A stretch of 64,000 bases of DNA from Croceivirga sp. (GTDB lineage: Bacteria > Bacteroidota > Bacteroidia > Flavobacteriales > Flavobacteriaceae), in contig JANQRG010000042.1 of the NCBI GenBank assembly GCA_028284665.1, positions 171,665-235,664 on the forward strand. Reading direction: 5' to 3'. Made by a program: the position numbers and the translations under genes. Positions 37,525 through 46,600 of the stretch are shown here, one piece after another. The notes beneath the pieces were generated by a model, which was not told the DNA's origin, made no database searches, and saw only the letters and a program-made list of their open reading frames with translations. Each line of letters begins with the position of its first letter. Position 1 is the first letter of the stretch.

Positions 37525-37894
37525 GACGCGTAGTTGGGGTAAATTGCTAATCAATTAATACATGCAGATAGATTTATCAAAAAATTGTCTTCGAAAAAGG
37601 GCAAATTATTGGACAATTTGGGAGTTCATAAATTCAATAATGAGAAATGTCCCGTTTTTGGTCTTTTTCAAATTGGAAAAATCCAATGTTTTTTGGGCTT
37701 TTTGAAGGGTGAAAATCTAAGTGACACCGAAAGGGACATCTTTTTAGCCAAGCTTTAACCATTTTGCCCTTTTTGACTATCATTTGATAATAAATCAAAA
37801 CAATATGCATAAAACTTTATTAAGAGGTTCCGTAAAGAGTTGGTTTTACGAAACCATCAAACTCCTTTGAACCAATGCTACCCCCGAATCATAG
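37525..37894. other. Intergenic region, nothing recognised
   Basis: A 370-nt stretch between convergent genes. It is AT-rich with short uninformative frames, and I see no conserved element that I can name. Confidence 0.4.
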
Positions 37895-38491
37895 CTAGCG
37901 CTCTTTCGCTTCGATGTAGTACCTCACCATTGGTCTATGCTTCGATGTGGTATCTACTATTTTAAAGCCGGCTCTTTCAAAAGATTTGTAGAGGCCAATC
38001 CATGCAAACCCATCCGGTAATCTATTTTGTGTGGGAATAGTGGGATAGGCTTCTATGATCTGTATCCCTTGTTTTCTTGCATAGTTGATCAATCCCTTGA
38101 GCATGGTTATGGACAACCCGATCTTACGATATTCTTTTTTGATGTACATACACGGCACGGACCAGACTTTTTTGTCGTCTATGGGTTGGTGGACCCTTGA
38201 TTTTTCCAATCTGCGAAAATCTTCTCTTGGGGAGAATGCACACCAGGCTATGGGAATATCCTCATAGAACCCGATCACACCGGTGGGTCTATCATCCCAG
38301 ACCAGTTTTTTGATGGCATCTTTGTTTCCGTCATCGGTTTTACCCTCCTCATATTCTTTTTTGGGAAGTCTGAAATGCATACACCAGCAGTTGGCACCTG
38401 CCCCGTTCTTGCCAAAAAGTTCTAGAAATTGATCCCAGTTTTTACAGGTAAGCGGTGCTACGGTCACCGCGGATAGAAAGTCATCGTTCAT
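37895..38491 (-). CDS. GNAT family N-acetyltransferase
   Basis: About 198 residues from ATG 38491 (MNDDFLSAVTVAPL). It has GNAT-type features: a strand VIGFYEDIPIAWCAFSPRE, the acetyl-CoA-binding region MYIKKEYRKIGLSITMLKG in place of the usual R/QxxGxG/A loop, and the C-terminal GLYKSFERAGFKIV. A Cys/Trp-rich segment (GANCWCMHF) near residue 40 is seen in related acetyltransferases of Bacteroidota. The substrate is unknown. Confidence 0.85.
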   Translation of the reverse strand: MNDDFLSAVTVAPLTCKNWDQFLELFGKNGAGANCWCMHFRLPKKEYEEGKTDDGNKDAIKKLVWDDRPTGVIGFYEDIPIAWCAFSPREDFRRLEKSRVHQPIDDKKVWSVPCMYIKKEYRKIGLSITMLKGLINYARKQGIQIIEAYPTIPTQNRLPDGFAWIGLYKSFERAGFKIVDTTSKHRPMVRYYIEAKER

Positions 38492-38536
38492 GTGGTTTGT
38501 AGTATTTACGATTGGGTACAAAACCTTTAGCTTGAA

Positions 38537-39337
38537 CTACTTGTTGTTGTTAAACACGGTTTTCACCCCGGCATGATCAAAGAGCACTCCACTGTTTCGG
38601 GTATCCCGTACTTCCTTGGCCATCTTTTCGATAAAGGCGATTACGGCATCCGATAGGGCATTTCCAATACTGTAACGCTTGACCCCAAGTGATGTGAGAT
38701 GTTCCAAATCGGTGAGATTGGGTAGCGCCATTACATTGAGTGGTGCGCTCACGGTCGTTGCTATTTCTTTTATCTCCTCCGCTTTGTACAGTCCAGGCAC
38801 AAAAATGCCATTGGCACCACTTTCTACGTAGGCTTTTGCCCGAGCCATCGTTTCAACAATTTCCTTTCCCTGAAAGTAGGTGTCGATACGGGCGTTGATG
38901 AAGAAATCTGGGTATCCGTTGGTGTTCAGGGCAGTTCTTACGTTTTCGATTATCTTTCCATGTTGTTCGATAGGGCGCAATCCCTTTTCGCTTTTGAAAG
39001 AATCCTCGATATTGATTCCTACGGCTCCTGTTTCAGCAATTTTCAGGATGTTTTCGGCAATGACTCCAGGGGTTTGGCCAAACCCGGACTCCACATCTAT
39101 GGATACGGGAACTTCCACCGCTTGTACCATATTACGGGCATTGGAGAGTAATTGTTCAAAACTTATACGTTCCCCGTCCTGATGACCGTGTGCATTGGCG
39201 ACGCCATAGCTTGTGGAGCCTATGGCTTCATAACCCGTTTGTGCGAGTATTTTGGCGGAAAGCACATCCCAGGCGTTGGGGAGTAACAGTGGGGTTTGTT
39301 GTCGATGCAGGTGTTGAAATTTTTGATAGTTGTCCAT
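38537..39337 (-). CDS. Isocitrate lyase/PEP mutase family protein
   Basis: A 266-residue (beta/alpha)8 enzyme of the ICL/PEP mutase superfamily. Motifs are LLLPNAWDVLSAKILAQTG, the metal-binding VSIDVESGFG, TGAVGINIEDSF and the second-half FFINARIDTYF. The family includes carboxyvinyl-phosphonate mutases, oxaloacetate decarboxylases and 2-methylisocitrate lyases, and this subgroup's substrate is not determined. It lies 11 nt before the Ogt gene on the same strand. Confidence 0.88.
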   Translation of the reverse strand: MDNYQKFQHLHRQQTPLLLPNAWDVLSAKILAQTGYEAIGSTSYGVANAHGHQDGERISFEQLLSNARNMVQAVEVPVSIDVESGFGQTPGVIAENILKIAETGAVGINIEDSFKSEKGLRPIEQHGKIIENVRTALNTNGYPDFFINARIDTYFQGKEIVETMARAKAYVESGANGIFVPGLYKAEEIKEIATTVSAPLNVMALPNLTDLEHLTSLGVKRYSIGNALSDAVIAFIEKMAKEVRDTRNSGVLFDHAGVKTVFNNNK

Positions 39338-39348
39338 GATAAAAGTTA

Positions 39349-39873
39349 TTAAGTTTCAAATAGTTCCAATTGGCGCTCTTTACTAGAGTGCCTGTTCTCG
39401 TGGCGCAAGAGCCAGTCTTTTTTCTTGATCCCTCCTCCGAACCCAACCAATTTTCCGTCACTGCCTATCACCCGGTGGCAAGGACAAATAATGGCGATGG
39501 GGTTGCAGCCATTGGCCAGACCTACTGCTCGTACCGCACGTGGATTGTTGATGCTTTTGGCAACGTCCATATAGCTTGCCGTTTCTCCGTAACGTATCTC
39601 CATGAGCTTCTTCCAGATGGTTTTGTTAAAGTTCGTGCCATCAAACTGCAACGGAAGTTCAAATGTGGTACGGACACCCTCAAAATACTCCGTGAGCTGT
39701 TGCCTGGCCAGGACCATGACTTCTGATCTTTCGTCAAGTTCATAATGAAGGGGTGGATGATATGGTCTGTCATCTTTCAAAAACCAGAGCTTTGTTAAAT
39801 AGCCGTTCTGCGTAACAAGCAAAAGCTTGCCTACCGGGGATTCCATTATTTGATAACCACCCTTCTTTGACAT
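39349..39873 (-). CDS. ogt: Methylated-DNA--protein-cysteine methyltransferase
   Basis: A 174-residue alkyltransferase with the active-site motif IICPCHRVIG and the upstream GETASYMDVAKSINNP and AVRAVGLANGCNP segments of the DNA-binding HTH. It repairs O6-alkylguanine by transferring the alkyl group to its own Cys. It lies in a leftward cluster with the PEP-mutase-family protein. Confidence 0.94.
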   Translation of the reverse strand: MSKKGGYQIMESPVGKLLLVTQNGYLTKLWFLKDDRPYHPPLHYELDERSEVMVLARQQLTEYFEGVRTTFELPLQFDGTNFNKTIWKKLMEIRYGETASYMDVAKSINNPRAVRAVGLANGCNPIAIICPCHRVIGSDGKLVGFGGGIKKKDWLLRHENRHSSKERQLELFET

Positions 39874-39926
39874 TGCAAATTTTGGATTAACAAAAATACA
39901 AGCTGATCAATCAATCCTTTAGTCTT

Positions 39927-40334
39927 CTAGTAGCCGTATTCCGGTGGAACGATACCCTTGCTACGCAAGAAAAACACTGCTTGCCCCCTATGGTGCGTAG
40001 TGTGGTCTATGACCTCATTGAAACCACGTACAATATCATCCGTAATTTCGGTGTTTTCAAGACTACTTTTCAATGTGCCGTAGGCTTCATTAACATAGGC
40101 CAGCATATCGTCCTTAGTGTCAGCGGGTTTTGGTGGGTCCCACGCTAACCCTTTTTTACTGATTGACTCGGCATCCCACCAGATGATACTGTAGGCGATA
40201 TGATTGATCAATTCGTTGAATTTCCAGTGACCATCAAGAATTTGGTGTTTAAAATCCTGTGCTGGCATAGCGTCTGCCATGGCAATGGTATATTTTTTTG
40301 AATGTTCTAATACTTTAAGGAGTTCGTCTTTCAT
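39927..40334 (-). CDS. DinB family protein
   Basis: A 135-residue four-helix protein with the family's three His motif: WKFNELINHIAYSIIWWD and DHTTHHRGQAVFFLRSKG (final HHR helix). It follows the TetR gene by about 60 nt on the same strand and may be controlled by it. The substrate is unknown. Confidence 0.88.
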   Translation of the reverse strand: MKDELLKVLEHSKKYTIAMADAMPAQDFKHQILDGHWKFNELINHIAYSIIWWDAESISKKGLAWDPPKPADTKDDMLAYVNEAYGTLKSSLENTEITDDIVRGFNEVIDHTTHHRGQAVFFLRSKGIVPPEYGY

Positions 40335-40392
40335 CTTAGTACGGTTTTATTAATCATTTACGACCAATCGGTCTATTAAAAATCAAAATTTT

Positions 40393-40998
40393 TTAGTTTT
40401 CAATCAGTGGGAACAGTGTTTTTAGAAATATTGCCAGTGCTTTTTCATCTCGCTCCCCTTTCATTTTGAGCGTCGCACCGTCATAACTGGTGTGAATGAA
40501 ATAGGTGAGTTCGTAACTATCTATATCCGTTCGGAAATCCCCGGCCGCTTGGGCTTCTCGAATACAAGGTTCTATTTTTCGTAGTATCTGTGCGTGGCCC
40601 TTTCGCACCAACGTACCAAAGGCGTCGTTGTAACCTGCAACTTCTGAAGTAAGTGTGTTCAACAGGCATCCATAGGCACAGCCTTCCGCGGTGTAATATT
40701 TACTTAACGCAACATAAAACTGGCTGATCCTTTTACTGGCGGATATCGAAGCATTCTGGTACAACAGAAGGTCAATGATTTCAATCGTATTATCGATGTA
40801 CCGTTGAAGTACCTCGATAGCATATTCCTCCTTGGTTTGGAACATACCGAAAAAAGTCCCTTTGGGAATGCCTATGGTATCCACAATATCAGCTGCACTG
40901 GTATTGTGATACCCTTGTTTTCTAAAAAGCGCTATACCTTTTTCAACCGCTATGTTCCTACTGTATTTTTTATGCCTTCCCAAAATATAAACAACCAA
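40393..40998 (-). CDS. TetR/AcrR family transcriptional regulator
   Basis: A 201-residue TetR-type repressor. The N-terminal HTH reads TSAADIVDTIGIPKGTFFGMF, preceded by KGIALFRKQGY. The C-terminal half, with a Cys-rich YTAEGCAYGCLLNTL segment and GHAQILRKIEPCIREAQ, is the ligand domain. Just upstream of the ATG, the sequence ACCAATTGGTCGT contains a short palindrome, and a similar ACCAATCGGTC lies near 40361, before the DinB gene. These are candidate operators. Confidence 0.92.
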   Translation of the reverse strand: MVVYILGRHKKYSRNIAVEKGIALFRKQGYHNTSAADIVDTIGIPKGTFFGMFQTKEEYAIEVLQRYIDNTIEIIDLLLYQNASISASKRISQFYVALSKYYTAEGCAYGCLLNTLTSEVAGYNDAFGTLVRKGHAQILRKIEPCIREAQAAGDFRTDIDSYELTYFIHTSYDGATLKMKGERDEKALAIFLKTLFPLIEN

Positions 40999-41057
40999 TT
41001 GGTCGTAAATATAAATAATAAGAATAGCTCTGGGAAATTTTTTGTGTCCGTGATACG

Positions 41058-41345
41058 TTAAATTTCCCGTGCACGGAAAGTATTAAATGATACAGGACTG
41101 CCAATCAATGGCCAAAATACTAGGAGAAATCCAGAATTTTTGTTCACCGTATACCTATGGTTCCCTTGATGAAATATTCTTTTCCCGGATATGGAAAATG
41201 TAAGTTGGTTATATGGGGAATGTAGTTTAAGGATTTTTTCTTTCTGAGAGCAACGGTAATATAAAAACAAGATGTCTTTTATAGAAAACTGTTTGAAAAT
41301 ATCTGGATCGGCCCTATGGAGGTCATATACGTTCATTATGTTCAT
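41058..41345 (-). pseudogene. N-terminal fragment of an AraC-type regulator
   Basis: A 95-codon frame whose middle (IKDILFLYYRCSQKEK, NQLTFSISGKRIFHQGN, YTVNKNSGFLLVF) resembles the N-terminal cupin domain of Bacteroidota AraC regulators. No HTH domain follows; the frame ends shortly before the TetR promoter. It is most likely a truncated relic. A small genuine protein cannot be excluded. Confidence 0.4.
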
Positions 41346-41421
41346 TTTTCAATGTACCCTTAATTGCTCAAATTACGCTTGATCGTTGGCAACAGGTTCT
41401 TTTTCATATCGGAATACAGAT

Positions 41422-42081
41422 TTACTGGGCGGTTATTGTAAGAACCTCAAACTGTTTTACTTTGTCAATAATTCCTTTTTCCCAACCTCCTTCAACTAAC
41501 TCTGAGGCTTTTTCACGCAATGCTACTGCTACATCACCCGACAAATGGGCATCGATCCCAGCTTGATCAGTGAAAAAGTCGATAACTGCAAAGGTGTTGT
41601 CGTCAATTTGAAGGGCATACCAGTACAGTGTTTTGGGTTCCGTTTCCTTAACTATCACTGCACCGTTGCACAAAAACTCCGCCAGTTCTTTCTCTTTGCC
41701 CTTATTTGCTGTGAACCTAACGAACATTGCTTTTGTGACTTTATCAGGCAACTTAGGGGCAACTTTTGCCCCAAGGATTTTAGGGTGTACGACATTTTTA
41801 AGCACCCCGTCTTCCCATCCACCTGCAATTAATAAAGGAGCCTTTTCGGCCAATGCAGCGGCGACCTTTCCTTGAAAATGAGCAGCCTTGCCTTCCGGAT
41901 GAGCATAAGTGTCAAAGATGGCAAACGTATTCTCATCGAATTGTAGCGCAGTCCATAGCAGCGTTTCTGGTTCTGTTTCCTTAACAATTGAGGCGCCAGT
42001 AACTAAAAAATCGCGTAATGCTTCCGCTCTTCCCTGATTTGCCTTTACGATAACAAAAACACTTTCTTTTGATTCTCTCAT
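41422..42081 (-). CDS. Tandem antibiotic-biosynthesis-monooxygenase (ABM) domain protein
   Basis: A 219-residue protein built from two homologous ferredoxin-like ABM units of about 105 residues. The repeat shows in AIFDTYAHPEGKAAHFQG and AVIDFFTDQAGIDAHLSG, and in LIAGGWEDGVLKNV and LVEGGWEKGIIDKV. Two fused units mimic the usual ABM homodimer. Such proteins are quinol monooxygenases or related detoxification enzymes; no specific substrate is indicated. Confidence 0.85.
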   Translation of the reverse strand: MRESKESVFVIVKANQGRAEALRDFLVTGASIVKETEPETLLWTALQFDENTFAIFDTYAHPEGKAAHFQGKVAAALAEKAPLLIAGGWEDGVLKNVVHPKILGAKVAPKLPDKVTKAMFVRFTANKGKEKELAEFLCNGAVIVKETEPKTLYWYALQIDDNTFAVIDFFTDQAGIDAHLSGDVAVALREKASELVEGGWEKGIIDKVKQFEVLTITAQ

Positions 42082-42163
42082 GACATTATTTCTAGTTAAA
42101 TAGTAAAATGTGATTTAATTTTTCGGCAATAGGTTTGGTAAAAAACAGACCTTTCCCACTTTC

Positions 42164-42913
42164 TTATTTCATTTTAGTGCCACTCCTTTTTATTGAAGGG
42201 AATAACATCGGGACCTTCGTCTGATATTCTTCATATTTTTCCCCTAACGTCTTTCTCAAGTCCTTCTCTTCCATATACTTTACCGCAATATAGATATAGG
42301 CTGTTGTCATGATTGAAAAGAAAAGGTGTCCAACACTCATGCTTGGGGTGGCCCAAAATGCAATGATGAATCCGAGCATGATTGGATGCCTCACCAAGCC
42401 ATAGAAAAAATTTGACTTGAATTTTGGCACCCTTTCAGGAATGCCCCTAACGTAAAAATAGACCTGCTCAAGGCCAAAGAGCTCAAAATGGTTGATCATA
42501 AAGGATGACAGCAATACAATTGCCCAGCCCAGAAAATAGATAGCAAGGATCAAATAACGGAGAAAGCCATTCTCCAAATCCCAAATAGTGTTTGGTATAG
42601 GTTGCCATTGCCAGTATAGTAAGAGCAATGCCAGGCTCGACAACAAGACGTAGGTACTTCTTTCAACAGCTTTGGGAACCAATCTTGTGAACCATGCTTT
42701 AAACCTTGGGCGGGCCATTAAGGAGTGCTGAACAGCGAACACTCCCAGCAAAAGGCCATTGATGGCAAAGGAAACCCAAACATTCTCTGGTTGTCCGGAA
42801 TCAATGGTTTTATCAAAAAATAGGTTACCCACGAAACCGATGGCATAAATAAAGGACAATAGAAATACACCATAGGCAACCGCGCTGTAAACGGCCATAA
42901 TAAACTTTGTCAT
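42164..42913 (-). CDS. mddA: Methanethiol S-methyltransferase-like integral membrane protein
   Basis: About 249-250 residues with five to six membrane helices. Diagnostic segments are AVQHSLMARPRFKAWFTRLVP, VERSTYVLLSSLALLLLYWQW and, near the C-terminus, YGLVRHPIMLGFIIAFWATP with the RHP motif of isoprenylcysteine methyltransferase-like enzymes. The first segments are characteristic of MddA, which methylates methanethiol to dimethyl sulfide with S-adenosylmethionine. It begins at either of two adjacent ATGs (42916 or 42913). Family recognition is good, while the specific activity is inferred. Confidence 0.82.
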   Translation of the reverse strand: MTKFIMAVYSAVAYGVFLLSFIYAIGFVGNLFFDKTIDSGQPENVWVSFAINGLLLGVFAVQHSLMARPRFKAWFTRLVPKAVERSTYVLLSSLALLLLYWQWQPIPNTIWDLENGFLRYLILAIYFLGWAIVLLSSFMINHFELFGLEQVYFYVRGIPERVPKFKSNFFYGLVRHPIMLGFIIAFWATPSMSVGHLFFSIMTTAYIYIAVKYMEEKDLRKTLGEKYEEYQTKVPMLFPSIKRSGTKMK

Positions 42914-42994
42914 CATTTCGGAGATTTTAATTGGTCTTCAATATGGTCCTGCCTAAGGAAAATGGCCTTAGCAGGTATTCGAATGCTCTTAAAG

Positions 42995-43498
42995 TCAATT
43001 CTTGACAATGTTATTTTCCACCCAGATACTATTTCCTTCTTTTTTCATTTTCACACGGAATGTCTCCTCCAAAGCACCTGTTTTGCTGTATGAAACCAGA
43101 TACTTACTTCCCAAGACCTTCCAATCCAAGTACTCCTTTATGAGTTTCCCCATTACTGGACTGGGGATTCGTACATCCCTGTAGTATTCAAAGGTCCGTT
43201 CTATTTCTCCCTCGGGACTATAAATCGCGATTGAAGTGTCCTTCCCGTTAGAGAAGGTAACGCTATAAGATTCTATTCCATCGAAGACATCGGACTGCCT
43301 TATATCATAACAGGCCATTTTTTTTCTTAGGTGATTCAAACCTTCCAAGAGACTCTAATTTTTCATTTTATCTAAATAAGCGGAATGAATGATAGGGGAG
43401 TTTAATTCTTCCAATGGAAGAATCGCATTGGAACCTTGGGATAGTCCGATATAACAAATTACCCAGAAACAAAAAGTGATAACTTTCGTTTTCATCAT
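42995..43498 (-). pseudogene. Secreted protein gene interrupted by in-frame TAG
   Basis: An ATG at 43498 opens a frame with a signal peptide (MMKTKVITFCFWVICYIGLSQ) that runs 47 codons to TAG at 43357-43355. Without any frame change it continues SLLEGLNHLRKKMACYDIR and on for about 120 residues to 42995. A downstream-only product would need a TTG start at 43348 and would lose its export signal. The simplest reading is a single nonsense mutation in a small exported protein of unknown function. No family is recognised. Confidence 0.7.
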
Positions 43499-43692
43499 CC
43501 AAATAGTTTAGTTATGGAATTTCCATATCGGTAAAGGGAAATCCGTTTGTTTACCTAAACTTATACTGGATATCTGAATACTCTTTTTACCATTTTTTCA
43601 AAGACTTTCGATATATGGTCTATACAATCAAAATACTATAGCCATTATTGCATAACTACATACTCTTGTTTATTTAAAAAACAGACTTTCAG

Positions 43693-46600
43693 CTAGTTGG
43701 ACATTGCACTGGGAGCATAGCCATACTCTTCCTTGAAAGCCGTGCTGAACCATGAAGGGTTTTTGAATCCCACCAGGTAGCACACCTCCGAAATGTTTTT
43801 GTCAGTCAACTTAAGAAGTTCGTGGGCTCTCTGCAAACGGACTGATCGGATAAACAATGCTGTTGATTTGTTGGTTACCGCTTTTAACTTTCTGTAGACC
43901 TGTGATTCGCTTAGGTGGAGTTCCCTTGCCAAATGCCTTGCTCCAAAAGAAGGATCTTCCATTTTTTCAAGGACAATCTTTACCACCTTCTTTAAAAAGA
44001 CTTGGGTCGTGCCGGTTTTCACCTCTCCCATCCAATCATCGAGACCGATTCGTTCAATTTTTTTAAGCATCCGTTTTCTAGATCGTATCAATTGATCCAA
44101 TCGGGTAAAGAGTTCTTCTTTGACAAAAGGTTTGGTCAAATAGGCATCTGCACCACAGGCGAGGCCCTTAAGCTTATCCTTTAAACCAACTTTGGCCGTC
44201 AGCATTATAATAGGGATATGATCGGTACGCTCATCATTCTTAAGTTCGTCACAGACTTCCAATCCGTTTTTTCCCGGCATCATGATATCACAAATGATGA
44301 TGTCCGGAATATGTTCCAATGCCCTTTGAACACCTTGGACACCATCACTGGCCCTTAGTACGGTATAATTGTCTTTTAAGCACTCTTCCAGATAATGTAA
44401 TACATCCGGGTTGTCCTCAATAAGCAATGCCAAGGGCAATTCTCCACCAAGGGGTTTCTCCCATTCAGGGGCAGCATCAAATTTTTCCTCCAAATCCGGT
44501 GTAGGAACCAGATCGACCCATGCAGTTGCCCTTTCCCTTACGAGGTCAGCGCTTCGTGTTATCGGCAACCGAACGATAAACTGGCTCCCCTTACCAAGCT
44601 GGCTTTCCACGGAGATGTGGCCTTTGAGCATCTCGATAAAACTTTTGCTCAAAGCAAGACCCAGACCTGTCCCCATTTGTTTTCTGATTGGAGTTGAATT
44701 GTCGACCTTATAAAAACGATCAAAAATGCGTTCCTTATCCGCTTCCGGAATACCAATTCCCTCATCCTTGACCTTCATAACAAAAAACTCCATTCCATCA
44801 TTGATCTCTTTTACAAGATGAAGCACTACTTGATTTTTGAGTCCCCCGTACTTAAAGGCATTCGAGAGAAGGTTGCTTACAATGGTCTGGACTTTGTGTT
44901 CATCGAAATCCATATACAATTCATCAATTTCTGAATATAACACCAAATCACTATCATTTGCATCGGCAACGGGATAGAAGCTCTCGGCGATGTACTTTAC
45001 GAATGAGACTATATCCGTTTGAACCATATGTAATTGCACATTGTTCCCCTCAAGCTGTGAAAAATCCAACATTTCGTTTACCATTGACAGCAGTCTTTTG
45101 GAATTTCGCTCAATGAGCTCCAAGTGGTTCCGTGTTTTTGGTTTTGGAGCATCTTCTTTTTGAGATTTCATCATATCGGTCATTCCCAGTATTACGGTCA
45201 ACGGTGTTCTAAATTCGTGGGTAATATTGGCATACAAGGTGTTTTTCAACTGGTTTACCTCTCTGAGTCTGCGACTTTCAGAAACAGCCATTCTACGGGA
45301 CATTTGGATTCGGTACAATAGGTAGACCAAGGTTATTAGCACTAAGCCATATAGGAGATAGGCCCACCATGTCTTCCATAATGGGGGAAGGACCTTGATA
45401 TCCATTTCTAAGGGAGCGGTTTCCCAAAGCTTTCCGCGAGAAAGACCGCTTATTTGCAATTTATATTCGCCAATAGGTAGATTTACGAACTGTATCTCCT
45501 GGTCCTTGAGGACATTCCATTGAGTATCCTCGGGAAGTAGCCTGAAAGCGTAGGAAACGTTCTTGTCCATCCTGAAATCCAAACTGGAAAATTCAAGATA
45601 AAAGGGAAATTGATCATGCTTCAGTTCCAGAGCGGCCCCTTTTTGAAATGGCGATTTCGATTTCAACTTGTCAGGGTACGGACTTTGAATGGAAGTATTT
45701 CCAAAACGTAAGTTGGAAAAGAAAAGGGGCATAGGTATATCCGTTCCTTCCAGATCGCCTGGGTCAAAAAAGGTAAGTCCGTCCATTCCCCCAAAGAACA
45801 ACATGCCCGATGCATCCCTATACCTTGCGGAAATATTGAACTCCGTACCTTGGATTCCGTCTTTTTCAGTGTAGTGCGAAAATGTTTTCTTCTTTGGATC
45901 ATATTTAACAAGTCCGTTATTGGTACCCATCCATATGTTTCCTGAAAAATCTCCCTGGACACTAAACACCACCGCATTTGGGAACTGATCGTGTCCCATC
46001 CAGGATTTGAATTTTGACTCACCCAGATACCGGTTCAGCCCATATCGGGTCGCTAGCCATACCTGATCATCGGAATCTACCAAGATGTCCACAACGGAAT
46101 TATGCGAAAGCGTGCTTTCCTTTTCTGGTTGCCTCCAATAACTTGTGATTTTGGGATTTTTAATGTTGGTATCGGAAATTTCCATTTTGGAAAGCCCTCC
46201 TTCGGTGCCAATCCAAAGGTTCTGCCTGTTGTCGATCTCCAATGTATAAACAAAATTGTTGGCCAGGGTATGGGCCCTGTCCTGCCCTTGTTTATAGGTC
46301 TTTATCCTAATAGGGTTTTCCGGAGAATAGTGCATACAGAATATTCCATTGCCGTAGGTGCTTCCCCAGATATTGCTTTTTTTGTCCACGACCACATCGG
46401 TCAAATAGTCCATGGGGATTGAGTTCCCGTCCCCGGAATCGTGGTGGAAAACCGAGAAAACCGGGTTTTCCGGATCAAAGGACCTTAAATTAATCATGCT
46501 CAACCCCCGGGTAGTGGCGAACCAAAGTCTATCGTTGATGGAATCCTTGGCAATACCCATTACGGTAGACCCAGAAATGCTGTTCCTGTCCCCGGTGTTC

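Noticed and set aside
37525..37894. Possible small RNA or decayed gene in the spacer before the GNAT gene
   Set aside because: Only short frames and AT-rich sequence are visible, with no hairpin or similarity that I could defend.
32801..43357. Reassignment of TAG to an amino acid in this genome
   Set aside because: Well-supported genes in the window end normally at TAG (for example at 19712, 57251 and 59686), so the two in-frame TAGs are more likely mutations.
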